A DNA stretch of 64,000 bases from Catalinimonas niigatensis (GCF_030506285.1 NZ_CP119422.1:6435501-6499500), one strand, 5' to 3'. Numbered from the stretch's first letter, positions 32,408-41,603 are shown. The notes: generated from the sequence alone by a model not told the origin. Translations and numbers: made by a program.

Positions 32408-33481
32408 ATGAAGATACTTGACCTCTATATCATCAAGAAGTTTTTGGGAACATTCTTTTTTGTTGTGTTGCTTTTGGTAGCTATAGTAAGCGTTATCGAT
32501 TATACAGAAAAGAATGATGACTTTATGGAGCATCAGCTTAAACTAGGCGAGGTTTTATCTTATTATATAGATTTTATACCTTATGTAGCAAGTCTGATTA
32601 CACCCATTACTGTTTTCATTGCTGTAGTATTTGTTACTTCCAAGCTAGCCGGAAACACAGAAATTATTGCCATCCTGAGCAGCGGAGTGAGTTTTCGCCG
32701 TTTAATGATACCTTATATGATTGGCGCTCTTTTCATTGCTGCTGTAAGTTTCTGGCTAAATGGGTGGGTAATACCAAATGCCAATAAGAGTAGGATTGCT
32801 TTTGAGATTAAATATGTGAAAAGCCCCTTCTATTATGATGAGCGTAATATTCATATGAAGATCTCTCCTGAAGCTTATGCTTATATGGAAAGTTATAATA
32901 ACAATGCTGAAGTTGGATATCGCTTTACCCTTGAAAAGATTCAGGGCAATCAGATGCTGGAAAAACTTACGGCGCGCCGGATAGAATGGGATTCTACTTC
33001 TGCCAAGTGGAAGCTCAAAAACTGGACTTTGCACAGTTTTAAAGGTATGGAAGAATCTATAGATAGTGGTAATGAAATGGATACCACCCTAAATATACAT
33101 CCAAAAGATTTTGGAAGTACTTATGGGATGTACGAAACACTGACGCTGCCAGAACTTGATCAACATATTGAGGTACTGCGTGAAAGAGGAGCCAATGATA
33201 TACCTCTTTACCTAGTGGAGAAGTATATACGGTATATGTCGCCTTTCACAGCAATTATTCTCACTTTCATAGGCGTAATTATGTCTGCCAGAAAGGCGAG
33301 GGGAGGTTCTGGTTTCCAGATTGCTTTGGGGTTCGGTATTGCGTTTCTGTTCATTATTTTCTTCATCTTTGCCCGAAGTATAGCAGAGACGAGCACAGTA
33401 AATCCCATAATTGCGGTATGGGTGCCAAATATCATTTTTAGCTGTGTAGGCCTTGTATTATACAAATTTATTCCACGTTAA
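32408..33481 (+). CDS. lptG: LptF/LptG-family permease
   Basis: A 357-residue YjgP/YjgQ-family membrane protein that with LptB and its partner permease extracts lipopolysaccharide from the inner membrane. Three N-terminal helices (about 10-30, 52-75, 95-118), a periplasmic beta-jellyroll of about 150 residues, then three C-terminal helices with R-Y-M-S-P-F-T-A-I-I-L. The ATG at 32408 is preferred to a GTG two codons upstream. 15 bp after tgt, and its TAA overlaps the next ATG by one base (TAATG), so the operon is translationally coupled. LptG versus LptF is not certain. Confidence 0.88.
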   Translation: MKILDLYIIKKFLGTFFFVVLLLVAIVSVIDYTEKNDDFMEHQLKLGEVLSYYIDFIPYVASLITPITVFIAVVFVTSKLAGNTEIIAILSSGVSFRRLMIPYMIGALFIAAVSFWLNGWVIPNANKSRIAFEIKYVKSPFYYDERNIHMKISPEAYAYMESYNNNAEVGYRFTLEKIQGNQMLEKLTARRIEWDSTSAKWKLKNWTLHSFKGMEESIDSGNEMDTTLNIHPKDFGSTYGMYETLTLPELDQHIEVLRERGANDIPLYLVEKYIRYMSPFTAIILTFIGVIMSARKARGGSGFQIALGFGIAFLFIIFFIFARSIAETSTVNPIIAVWVPNIIFSCVGLVLYKFIPR

Positions 33482-34398
33482 TGGCTGCACAGGTTAAACA
33501 TTATGTTCACCTCCATTTTGTAGTCTTGGTGTGGGGATTTACTGCAATATTAGGCTTATTAATATCTATTCCGGCAGTAGAAATTGTATTATATCGTACA
33601 CTTATCGCTACACTTGCCCTCGGGTTGCTCTTATTCGTCTGGAAAAAGCACTTTAGAGTGGGAGGGAGAGCAATCTTATGGATTTTCCTCACAGGTTTCC
33701 TAATCGGTGCTCATTGGATTTTATTTTTTGGAGCAGCACGTGTATCTACCGCTTCTGTTTGCCTGGCAGGTATGGCTACTAGTTCTTTGTGGACGAGTTT
33801 TATAGAACCCTTTTTTTACCGGAAGAAGATAAAATTTTATGAAGTAGGATTGGGAGTATTGGCAATCTTAGGCCTATACATCATATTTCGTTTTGAGTTT
33901 AATCATGCATTGGGATTAATGATGGCAATTGCGTCCGCTTTGTTGGCTTCGCTATTCACCGTGATTAACAGTAAGTTTACCAAACAGTATCACCATTATA
34001 CCATTACTTTTTATGAGATGGGCGGGGCATTTGCCTTTACACTAATATTTCTTCCTTTCTATGCTTCTTTTATCAGCGAAGGTGGGGTGATATACTGGCA
34101 GCCTTCATCTATGGATTGGCTTTATCTGGTTATTCTCGCACTGGTTTGCACTGTGTATGCTTATTCTGCTTCGGTTGAACTGATGAAAAACATTTCTGCC
34201 TATGCAGTGAACCTGACAACCAATATGGAACCAGTATATGGCATTTTGCTTGCCCTTCTTTTTTTAGGGGATAAGGAGAAGATGGCACCCGGGTTTTATA
34301 TAGGTACAGGGATTATTCTGGCTTCCGTACTGACCTATCCTATGATCAGAAGATATCAAAGGAGAAAAGCAGCCAGGACGGAGTTAACTCATGGTTGA
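33481..34398 (+). CDS. EamA-family (DMT superfamily) transporter
   Basis: A 305-residue membrane protein with about ten helices and two EamA repeats (H-F-V-V-L-V-W-G-F-T-A-I-L near residue 10; a second repeat from about 150). The P-A-V-E-I-V-L-Y-R-T motif parallels P-A-V-E-I-V-F-F-R-S in the first EamA gene of this operon. The ATG overlaps the lptG stop codon by one base. Substrate unknown; no metabolic neighbour points to one. A basic C-terminal tail faces the cytoplasm. The convergent GIN-domain gene ends two bases after its stop. Confidence 0.9.
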   Translation: MAAQVKHYVHLHFVVLVWGFTAILGLLISIPAVEIVLYRTLIATLALGLLLFVWKKHFRVGGRAILWIFLTGFLIGAHWILFFGAARVSTASVCLAGMATSSLWTSFIEPFFYRKKIKFYEVGLGVLAILGLYIIFRFEFNHALGLMMAIASALLASLFTVINSKFTKQYHHYTITFYEMGGAFAFTLIFLPFYASFISEGGVIYWQPSSMDWLYLVILALVCTVYAYSASVELMKNISAYAVNLTTNMEPVYGILLALLFLGDKEKMAPGFYIGTGIILASVLTYPMIRRYQRRKAARTELTHG

Positions 34399-34400
34399 AG

Positions 34401-35126
34401 TTAATTATGTACTTCTAAACTAAGATCACCCAAAACAATCTTTTTGTCTACCCAGGGGTTTCCCTGACAGCGGATGCTAGCATTGCCAAACATAGTCAGA
34501 TTAAGCTGTTGATGAATCTGTAAGTCAATATTGTTGTCACCAAAAGCATGGACTTTACCAGTAGTACAAGCTAATTTGCTAAGTTTGATTTTGTGGTCGC
34601 CAAAAGCTTTCACTTTCAGTCTTTCTACCTCTCCGCCTTCAATTTGAAGCTCATTATCACCATACAAAGAGGTTTTGAATTTGTGGGTATGAATTTCATT
34701 AAAGCTGATCCGATTATCACCATAGGATTTTAATATAAACGTATTGCTGTTTATATTACTTAAATGCTGCACATCATTGTCACCCATTACCACTAGCTTG
34801 TCAAGGTCTGTATAGGTAAGTCTGACTTGCACATCGGCATGGGTATAGATATCATTTTTACAACCTCTTTTACATCCTCGCATGTATATTCTTAGCTTTT
34901 TTCCTTTTACCTCGGTTATGATGTCCTCTTGGTTAATATTAAAATAACGTATGTCCATTTTTTGCTCATCTCCATGATCAATTATAAGGTCAATACCATC
35001 CGAGATTACTACCTGAGAAAAAGGTTCAGCAATGGGTATGGTCAGTTCATGGCTTATGGATGCATACACAATACTAAAAGAAAGTAACAAGGAGAGGGGC
35101 AGGGCTTTTAAGAATATATTTTTCAT
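34401..35126 (-). CDS. Exported GIN-domain (DUF2807) protein
   Basis: 241 residues: a signal peptide (F-L-K-A-L-P-L-S-L-L-L-S, cut near A-S-I-S) then a right-handed beta-helix-like domain with recurring G-D-N-x-I/L turns (G-D-N-D-V, G-D-N-R-I, G-D-N-E-L, G-D-H-K-I, G-D-N-N-I), the pattern of the 'putative auto-transporter adhesin, head GIN domain' family frequent in Bacteroidota. Two cysteines close together (R-G-C-K-R-G-C) may form a disulfide. No membrane anchor, so probably periplasmic or surface. Function unknown. Confidence 0.85.
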   Translation of the reverse strand: MKNIFLKALPLSLLLSFSIVYASISHELTIPIAEPFSQVVISDGIDLIIDHGDEQKMDIRYFNINQEDIITEVKGKKLRIYMRGCKRGCKNDIYTHADVQVRLTYTDLDKLVVMGDNDVQHLSNINSNTFILKSYGDNRISFNEIHTHKFKTSLYGDNELQIEGGEVERLKVKAFGDHKIKLSKLACTTGKVHAFGDNNIDLQIHQQLNLTMFGNASIRCQGNPWVDKKIVLGDLSLEVHN

Positions 35127-35184
35127 AAGAGGTTGGGTTTACCTAGAAGATGCTGCAAATGCAGTAAAGGTTGCATGGCTTAAA

Positions 35185-35217
35185 AAGAAAAAAATCCCGA
35201 CTTAAACAGCCGGGATT
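35185..35217 (-). terminator. Intrinsic terminator after topA
   Basis: On the - strand AATCCCG (35217-35211) and CGGGATT (35199-35193) form a 7-bp stem followed by a T-run (A-run at 35185-35194 on the + strand), ten bases after the topA stop codon. Confidence 0.8.
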
Positions 35218-35226
35218 CTAAATTTA

Positions 35227-37575
35227 TTATTTTTTGGCCTTGCCTTTGGCCCGCCCTTTTTTCTCAGGGGCTTTTTCTGCCAATTCCAGACATTCCTCAA
35301 GCGTCAGTTCAGAAGGCTCTTTGTCTTTTGGTATTTTGACATTCTTCTTACCAGCCTTTATATAAGGGCCATAGCGCCCTTTGAGGACTTGTACATCAGC
35401 ATTTTCATCAAATACTTTAATGTACTTCTCAGCATCAGCTTTTCTTTTAGCATCAATTAATTCTATAGCCCGGTCAATATCTATGGATAATGGATCTTCC
35501 TCTCTTGGTAGGGAGGCAAACAAATTTTTGTGCCTCACATAAGGGCCAAACCGTCCGATATTGGCAACGATTGCTTCACCCTCATACTCACCTACCTCTC
35601 GGGGCAGTTTGAACAGTTCCATGGCTTCTTCCAGCGTAATGGTTTCTATGAACTGTCCTTTTCTCAGGCTGGCAAATTTAGGTTTTTCTTCAGCATCCAT
35701 CTCGCCCAATTGTACCATAGGACCAAATTTACCCAAACGTGCAATAACTGGAAGACCGGTTTTTGGATCTTCACCTAACAGACGATCATTCTTCACCTGT
35801 GACCTGTCTATCTGCTCTGAACTCTCTACTTTAGAATGAAACTTCGTATAAAATTCATCCAGCATTTGTACCCACTCTTTCTTACCCTGGGCTATCTCGT
35901 CAAATTCTTTTTCTACCCGGGCGGTAAAGGAATAATCAATGATATTTTCAAAATATTCGGTAAGAAAGTCATTAACCACCATCGCTATATCAGTAGGGAA
36001 AAGTTTTTTCTTTTCTGTACCTGTAATCTCGGTAAGGGTTTGATTGTCTATTTTGTTATCCTTTTTGGTCAGAGTAAGCTCTTTATATTTACGCTCAGTA
36101 CCTGCCCGATCTTCTTTCAAAACATAGCCACGTTTCTGCACGGTAGAAATTGTAGGTGCGTAGGTTGAAGGCCTGCCAATGCCCATCTCTTCCAGTTTTT
36201 TCACCAGACTGGCTTCTGTATAACGGGGAGAATGACGGGAGAAACCCTGGCGTGCTTTCATAAAATCCAAAACTAGTTTTTGCCCTTCCTTGAGCGGAGG
36301 CAACATACCTTTACGATCCTCATCGTTTTCTTCATCATCCGTTGATTCAATATAAACTTTCAAAAAACCGTCAAATTGGATCACTTCACCCGTAGCCGTT
36401 AAATAGCTTGGTAAGTTTTCTTTCACAGAATTTTTAAAATCAATGGCAATAGTCACGATGGTTCTCTCTATCTCAGCGTCAGCCATTTGTGAAGCAATGG
36501 CTCTTTTCCAAATCAGTTCATAGAGTCTTTGCTCATTGCGTTCCTTTCCAGCTTCTTTAGAAGAAAAATCAGTAGGTCTGATCGCTTCGTGTGCTTCCTG
36601 TGCTGACTCAGATTTGGTCTTAAAAGTCCGCTTGTGCAGATATTTACCTCCATAATTGGCATTGATTTCTTTGGAGGCACCCTCTAGTGCTTCTTCAGAA
36701 AGATTGGTTGAGTCAGTACGCATATAGCTGATTTTACCGGCCTCATAAAGCCTCTGTGCCAGCGTCATGGTCTGGGAAACAGAAAACCCCAACTTACGGG
36801 ATGCTTCCTGTTGTAGGGTAGAAGTGGTAAAGGGCGGAGCGGGCGATTTTTTTACCGGCTTTTTTTCCAGCTTTTGAATATGAAACTCCGCATTCAGGCA
36901 AGCTTCTAGGAAAGCCTGGGCTTCTTCTTCGGTGTCAAATCTCTTAGGAAGTTCGGCCTTAAGCACACTGGTTTGATCCACCAGAAATTCAGCAGTTACC
37001 TTATAAGAAGACTTCGTTTCAAAATCTTTGATTTCACGTTCCCGCTCTACCACCAGCCTTACAGCTACCGATTGTACACGTCCGGCAGAGAGGCCTCTTT
37101 TGATTTTTTTCCAAAGTACGGGTGAAAGCTCAAAGCCCACCAGGCGGTCTAATATACGCCGTGCCTGCTGTGCATTGACTAAGTCCAGATCTATCTTTCT
37201 TGGAGACTGAATGGCATTTAATATGGCTGTTTTGGTAATTTCTCTAAAAACGATACGGCGGGTACTTTCATCTTTCAGCTTAAGTTCTTCTTTGAGGTGC
37301 CATGATATGGCTTCACCTTCACGGTCATCATCACTGGCTAGAAAAACAATGTCAGAAGCTTTGACTAATTTTTTTAACTGTGCAATTACCTCCTTCTTAT
37401 CAGAAGAAACAGCATAAGTTGGTTTAAAATTATTTTTAATATCAATAGCCTTATCATCTTTTGGGAGATCGCGTATATGTCCGTAGCTTGAGGCCACAAC
37501 GTAATCTTTTCCTAAATATCCTTCTATGGTTTTCGCTTTTGCGGGTGATTCAACTATTACTAAGTTCTTGGGCAT
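35227..37575 (-). CDS. topA: DNA topoisomerase I (type IA)
   Basis: Relaxes negative supercoils by single-strand passage. 782 residues: the N-terminal Toprim domain has E9 (V-I-V-E-S-P-A-K-A) and S-D-D-D-R-E-G-E (81-88), and the active-site tyrosine is Tyr284 in I-S-Y-M-R-T-D-S-T. The C-terminal part lacks cysteine zinc ribbons and instead carries repeats of the G-R-Y/F-G-P-Y type (F-G-P-M-V, F-G-P-Y-V, Y-G-P-Y-I) and a Lys/Ala-rich tail. The absence of zinc fingers is common in this phylum. Single gene with its own terminator. Confidence 0.97.
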   Translation of the reverse strand: MPKNLVIVESPAKAKTIEGYLGKDYVVASSYGHIRDLPKDDKAIDIKNNFKPTYAVSSDKKEVIAQLKKLVKASDIVFLASDDDREGEAISWHLKEELKLKDESTRRIVFREITKTAILNAIQSPRKIDLDLVNAQQARRILDRLVGFELSPVLWKKIKRGLSAGRVQSVAVRLVVEREREIKDFETKSSYKVTAEFLVDQTSVLKAELPKRFDTEEEAQAFLEACLNAEFHIQKLEKKPVKKSPAPPFTTSTLQQEASRKLGFSVSQTMTLAQRLYEAGKISYMRTDSTNLSEEALEGASKEINANYGGKYLHKRTFKTKSESAQEAHEAIRPTDFSSKEAGKERNEQRLYELIWKRAIASQMADAEIERTIVTIAIDFKNSVKENLPSYLTATGEVIQFDGFLKVYIESTDDEENDEDRKGMLPPLKEGQKLVLDFMKARQGFSRHSPRYTEASLVKKLEEMGIGRPSTYAPTISTVQKRGYVLKEDRAGTERKYKELTLTKKDNKIDNQTLTEITGTEKKKLFPTDIAMVVNDFLTEYFENIIDYSFTARVEKEFDEIAQGKKEWVQMLDEFYTKFHSKVESSEQIDRSQVKNDRLLGEDPKTGLPVIARLGKFGPMVQLGEMDAEEKPKFASLRKGQFIETITLEEAMELFKLPREVGEYEGEAIVANIGRFGPYVRHKNLFASLPREEDPLSIDIDRAIELIDAKRKADAEKYIKVFDENADVQVLKGRYGPYIKAGKKNVKIPKDKEPSELTLEECLELAEKAPEKKGRAKGKAKK

Positions 37576-37611
37576 TTTGGGCGCGCTTTATAAATCAATT
37601 TTGTAAATAAG

Positions 37612-37627
37612 CCGTACTATTGTACGG
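37612..37627. repeat. Inverted repeat upstream of topA
   Basis: CCGTAC-TATT-GTACGG (37612-37627), a perfect 6-bp inverted repeat extendable by a wobble and an A-T pair, 36 bp upstream of the topA start. It could be an operator or the hairpin of a 5' UTR; no matching copies were noticed elsewhere. Confidence 0.35.
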
Positions 37628-37733
37628 TTCGCAGGAAGTTAAACTACATTTTAGCAGACTCGGATACAACTATCGTGTAATATTCATTGCAAATAAAAAG
37701 AATTGTTTTTTTCATTAACATATACTACTACAA

Positions 37734-38234
37734 ATGGTTAAAAATTTATTTTTGGTGCGTCATGCTGAATCCAGCGAGGCTGTTGCTGGTATCAAAGATA
37801 TAGAAAGAGAGCTTACTGCCAAAGGTTATCGGGATGCTCCCCGTCTTGGGAGATATCTTTTTGAACTGAATATTCATCCTGATGCTATGTTTAGTAGTAA
37901 TGCCCAGCGAGCCAGGGCTACTGCAGAACTCATGGCTGAGCAACTAAAATATGAAATTCATAAAATCGAGTTTTCGGAGGATCTATACAACGCCTCGGTA
38001 CGTACATTGTTGCGTATCATTAACGAAGCCAAGGATGATTGGCATACATTAATTATCATTGCACACAACCCTGCAGTTTCTTATCTGGCAGAATATTTAA
38101 GCAGAGAGGCTATTGGAAACATTGTGCCAGGGGGAGTTGTTAATCTTACTTTTGAAATAGAGGGCTGGAAGGAAGTATCTGAAGGAACTGGAAAATTACT
38201 TTCCACTATAGATCCGGAAAATATTATTTTTTAA
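37734..38234 (+). CDS. sixA: SixA-type phosphohistidine phosphatase (histidine phosphatase family)
   Basis: A 166-residue small histidine phosphatase with the R-H-A motif at the N-terminus (F-L-V-R-H-A-E-S-S, nucleophile His10), S-S-N-A-Q-R-A-R-A-T, and the second catalytic histidine in I-I-A-H-N-P-A-V-S. SixA dephosphorylates phosphohistidine in phosphorelay or PTS proteins; the target here is unknown. First of three tightly packed genes (11 bp to the holin-like gene). Confidence 0.88.
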   Translation: MVKNLFLVRHAESSEAVAGIKDIERELTAKGYRDAPRLGRYLFELNIHPDAMFSSNAQRARATAELMAEQLKYEIHKIEFSEDLYNASVRTLLRIINEAKDDWHTLIIIAHNPAVSYLAEYLSREAIGNIVPGGVVNLTFEIEGWKEVSEGTGKLLSTIDPENIIF

Positions 38235-38245
38235 TATAATCAAAT

Positions 38246-38575
38246 ATGATTTTAAAATTATTGGTCAATGCTTTGGCAGTGTTTCTTGCTGCATATTTGT
38301 TGAGAGGCGTTGAGATAAAAAGTTTCTGGACTGCCATCCTGACCGCCGTTGTTTTGGCAATTGTTAATACGATCATCAGACCTCTGATGGTTATCCTCAC
38401 CATTCCGGTCACGATTATTACGTTTGGCTTATTTATTCTGGTCATTAATGCCCTGATGCTGATGTTGGTAGATGCTATCTTACCGGGTTTGAAGATTAAA
38501 AATTTTTGGTGGGCATTGATCTTTGGTATCGTACTTTCCATTACTAATGCGATCCTATCCTGGATAATTTTGTGA
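38246..38575 (+). CDS. Phage holin family 4 superfamily membrane protein (PF04020-like)
   Basis: A 109-residue hydrophobic protein with four predicted transmembrane segments and R-P-L-M-V-I-L-T-I-P-V-T, the usual motif of this family. Despite the 'holin' name, these chromosomal proteins are not linked to phage genes and their role is not known. Nothing phage-like surrounds it. It overlaps the next gene by 4 bp (GTGA), and follows sixA by 11 bp, so the three form an operon. Confidence 0.85.
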   Translation: MILKLLVNALAVFLAAYLLRGVEIKSFWTAILTAVVLAIVNTIIRPLMVILTIPVTIITFGLFILVINALMLMLVDAILPGLKIKNFWWALIFGIVLSITNAILSWIIL

Positions 38576-39147
38576 AAATAGACAAAGAAAAATTTATTTT
38601 TTTAGCACGTAATCTAGCCCGAGGACTATTATGGCTAAGTCTGCTGGTAGGTGGTTTTTTCTTATTTAAAAAGTATGTAGATATAAACTATCTGGAATGG
38701 CTAAAACCGGTGTATGAAAAACCTTTGCTGGTTTATGCTATTTATTCTTTATCGGAAGTTCTTTTTGGGATAATTCCTCCGGAAATTTTCATGATGTGGG
38801 GGCTCCGAAGTGGTAAAATGACAGATTATGCTACCATTGTCATTCTACTGGCAATAATTTCATATCTGGCAGGATGTATAGGCTTCCTCATTGGTAGGTA
38901 CCTAGAGAATACCCAATTTTTCAAAATTTTCAAGAATAAAGTGTTTGGTAAGTATGAAAAATACCTTTTCCATTTTGGGTCTTTTATCATTATTGTAGCC
39001 GCTCTTACCCCTCTTCCATTTTCTGGAGTGAGCATGTTAGTAGGCAGTGTTGAGTTTCCTCCCCGTAAATATCTCCTCTTTGCTCTGAGCCGCTTTCTTC
39101 GTTTCTTCGTGTATGCTTATGTTATTTGGGAAGTAAATGCGCTTTAA
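38572..39147 (+). CDS. VTT-domain (DedA-like) membrane protein
   Basis: A 191-residue integral membrane protein with five or so helices, carrying the VTT/DedA pattern: E-V-L-F-G-I-I-P-P-E, G-C-I-G-F-L-I-G-R-Y and T-P-L-P-F-S-G-V-S. Such proteins are flippases for phospholipid or undecaprenyl phosphate carriers. The start is a GTG that overlaps the preceding stop (GTGA); no ATG is available without losing the first helix. Short and divergent relative to classic DedA. Last gene of the sixA operon. Confidence 0.8.
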   Translation: MKIDKEKFIFLARNLARGLLWLSLLVGGFFLFKKYVDINYLEWLKPVYEKPLLVYAIYSLSEVLFGIIPPEIFMMWGLRSGKMTDYATIVILLAIISYLAGCIGFLIGRYLENTQFFKIFKNKVFGKYEKYLFHFGSFIIIVAALTPLPFSGVSMLVGSVEFPPRKYLLFALSRFLRFFVYAYVIWEVNAL

Positions 39148-39408
39148 GAAAAACTTTCAGGTAAACATTTAGCTATTAAAACATTGTCTTTTAGAAAAAG
39201 CAATAACCAAATTATATTTTGCAATAAAAAAGCAACCTCTCCTCCAATAATACTGTATTGGGTTCTTAGATAAAGATCTACTATTAAATGTCAGCATGAT
39301 TTGCAAATATTACTGAAACCTTAAGATATTTATGTAAGATCGGTGTAGTAGGATAACAATTTATTACTATATTTAAAATATCTGTATATAATCTACATCA
39401 AATAAACT

Positions 39409-39978
39409 ATGAAGGCTATTTTCTCTATTGCAATACTTTCTTTGCTCTTTTTAGCTAGTTGCATGGGTTACAAGGAGTTTCCCGTTGAATCAGATTACAG
39501 TTATGATGGCGACTTCAGAAGATACAAAACCTTTAATTTTCTTGACACAAGAAGCTCCGGGCCTGACTCTAGCATTCAGAATAACATCATTGAAGAATCT
39601 ATAAAAGCAAGGATGGAACTCCAGGGTTATGACTATTCTGAACTGGACCCTCGTCTGCTGGTTTCTTATAAAATTTTTTACGATAGTTTATTTTTCACGG
39701 GCTATGAGCAACCTGATCTTGAAATGTTCATCGAGTATGAAGAATCGGTAGATAAAGAAATGGACCCGGTGAAGTACAATCTTAGAGAAGGAACTCTGCT
39801 GGTACTTATTTATGATCGGGAGCGTAAAAAGTCAATATGGCAAGGCTATGCATCGGGTGTTTTTGGTAATCAATATTTCAATGATAAGCGTTATCTTCAA
39901 GGTGCAGTACGGTCAATTTTTGATCAATACAAAGTTTTTGCAGAAGGTTTTGTTGTAGAAAAGAAGAAGCTACGGTAA
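39409..39978 (+). CDS. DUF4136 lipoprotein
   Basis: 189 residues: signal with lipobox L-A-S-C (Cys18), then a DUF4136 domain from about residue 28: a Y-x-F-x-x-F-K-T-F-x-F-type entry (F-R-R-Y-K-T-F-N-F-L-D) and the closing W-Q-G-Y-A-S-G and I-F-D-Q-Y segments. A widespread Bacteroidota envelope lipoprotein family of unknown function. It has a 261-bp AT-rich upstream region with no clear promoter match. Confidence 0.85.
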   Translation: MKAIFSIAILSLLFLASCMGYKEFPVESDYSYDGDFRRYKTFNFLDTRSSGPDSSIQNNIIEESIKARMELQGYDYSELDPRLLVSYKIFYDSLFFTGYEQPDLEMFIEYEESVDKEMDPVKYNLREGTLLVLIYDRERKKSIWQGYASGVFGNQYFNDKRYLQGAVRSIFDQYKVFAEGFVVEKKKLR

Positions 39979-40624
39979 AATTTTACTTTCTAACTTTTGC
40001 CATTAATTTAATAATTTCATCTACCTCAAAATTAAGCATTTTTGAAGATCCTCTGATTTATTTACTATTCAGGAGATCATTTTCATTTGTTCTGATCTTA
40101 CTCATTGGACCACATTCATTTTCGTATAATAGAGACCTTGAATTTAAGGAATGAAGCCAAATTGTTGGAATTTTCTTGTTGGGGTCAATATGCTTCAAGT
40201 ATCCGTGTTTTTTTCATCTAAGCATAAACTTTGATGTCTTAATTACAATCTGATTAAAGTGACTTCAGCAATTCTAAGGTCATACAAGCCTGAATGTATT
40301 TGCTACTATAGTCAAGATCATAAGTTATCTGGTAGAGATTATGCTTCTCTGTTTTCTGTTAGTAATAATTTTTCCTTTCGCCGTATAGAAGAAAGTGAAA
40401 GTATTTCTTAGGGATAACTAATACAGTGATCGTCTCCGTTGTGGTATTGACCATCTCTAAAGCTCTAGTAAAAGCCAGACATTATTTTTTTCTGGCATAA
40501 GACTATAGAACATCCATTATGTCCCTGAAAAGGAAACACACCTGTTTATGGATTTGAAACATGAGAAAAAAAATTATGCCGCATTGAGCGGCATACAACT
40601 GGTTTTGGAAAATACTATGTATTA
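39979..40624. other. 645-bp stretch without a supported gene
   Basis: No ORF longer than about 40 codons is supported on either strand. It holds a hairpin GCCAGA/TCTGGC at 40474-40496 whose T-run sits inside the loop, and at its right end the terminator of the next gene. Base composition resembles its surroundings. It may be a decayed gene or long untranslated DNA; a small RNA cannot be excluded. Confidence 0.6.
40565..40595 (-). terminator. Intrinsic terminator of the coiled-coil gene
   Basis: On the - strand TATGCCGC (40595-40588), loop, GCGGCATA (40582-40575), followed by an eight-to-nine base T-run (A-run 40565-40573 on +). 8-bp stem with 5-nt loop, 29 bases beyond the stop codon. Confidence 0.9.
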
Positions 40625-41548
40625 TCACCGAATTTCAAAGTTAGCTCTGCCAATGATATAATCATCAGCGTAAAGCTCAATAGTATGACGACCGTCAGCA
40701 TAATCACTGCCTTTTTCGTAGAGAAAGGTTAGTTGTTGCTGAGTATTATCAAACAGGATCTCTTGTTTTTGCGTAAAGAAGACTTCTTTACCGTCCTTCA
40801 TAAAAGTGCCAGAACCCTTTGCTACATCAAATATAACCTTACCATCAGGTTCTATTATGCGTACCATGATATCTTTGCCTTCCACAGGAGCCACGTCGTT
40901 CTTTGCTAAATTAAAAGATAGTTGTAACTGCTCAATCTGACTATTACGGTAGCGATCTCTCTCTTTGGCGGTTCCCCGACCGTTCATACCCATAACTTTA
41001 ATATTTTCTGCTTTGAGCATAGAGGCAACTTCTACTTTTTCTGATAATTTTTCGTTGTTGGTCTTTACCTCATTGATGGTTTTATTTAAAACACGCTGAT
41101 CTTCTTTAAGCTCGGTATTTTCAGCATACAAAGATTCATTCAATTGCTTTAACTCAGCAATCTCTGCATCTTTATTAACCAAGAGTTCACGGTACCCTTC
41201 TACCCGATTTCTTATTTGTTCATATCGTTTTTGAGCTAACTGTCCTTCATTTTGTAGCTGTTCTTTCTCTTGTTCCAGCGTTTCTCTGATCAGCCGCAAT
41301 TCTTCTACATCTTCCCCAAGTTTTTGTAGTTCTTCAATTTTGAGGTTCAACTCATTACTCATGGACTCCAACTTGTTGTAAGTTTCCTCAAGCTCTTCCT
41401 TGCTGCTTTGTAGCGATGTACTCATTTCCTGATTATTTTGATAATAAAGGAAAAGAGTAACTACATTTACCAGAAGCAACAGGACGATGACAGTGATTAT
41501 AATCGTTTTATTTTTGGATTTTTGTTGCTCGGTTTCATAGGTTGACAT
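40625..41548 (-). CDS. Membrane-anchored coiled-coil protein, function unknown
   Basis: 307 residues: a short polar N-terminus, one transmembrane helix (about residues 14-34, I-I-I-T-V-I-V-L-L-L-L-V), a coiled coil from about 45 to 195 rich in Glu, Leu and Lys, then a C-terminal beta domain of about 100 residues starting near Q-L-S-F-N-L-A-K-N, with G-R-H-T-I-E-L-Y-A-D-D at the end. The single anchor without a cleavage site suggests the coil and beta domain are periplasmic. I do not recognise a named family. Divergent from the methyltransferase gene at 41604. Confidence 0.75.
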   Translation of the reverse strand: MSTYETEQQKSKNKTIIITVIVLLLLVNVVTLFLYYQNNQEMSTSLQSSKEELEETYNKLESMSNELNLKIEELQKLGEDVEELRLIRETLEQEKEQLQNEGQLAQKRYEQIRNRVEGYRELLVNKDAEIAELKQLNESLYAENTELKEDQRVLNKTINEVKTNNEKLSEKVEVASMLKAENIKVMGMNGRGTAKERDRYRNSQIEQLQLSFNLAKNDVAPVEGKDIMVRIIEPDGKVIFDVAKGSGTFMKDGKEVFFTQKQEILFDNTQQQLTFLYEKGSDYADGRHTIELYADDYIIGRANFEIR

Positions 41549-41603
41549 AAATGAATCAGTTTATTTGTTGTTTAATGCGTAAAAATAGTAAAATATTTCT
41601 TTC

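Noticed and set aside
38246-38575. Prophage remnant, because of the holin name
   Set aside because: No phage genes, integrase or att sites nearby; this family is chromosomal and the gene is in an operon with sixA.
39979-40045. Short - strand frame of 18 codons starting M-L-N-F-E-V-D-E
   Set aside because: Looks coding by eye but is too short, and has an in-frame stop just upstream; kept only as part of the gap description.
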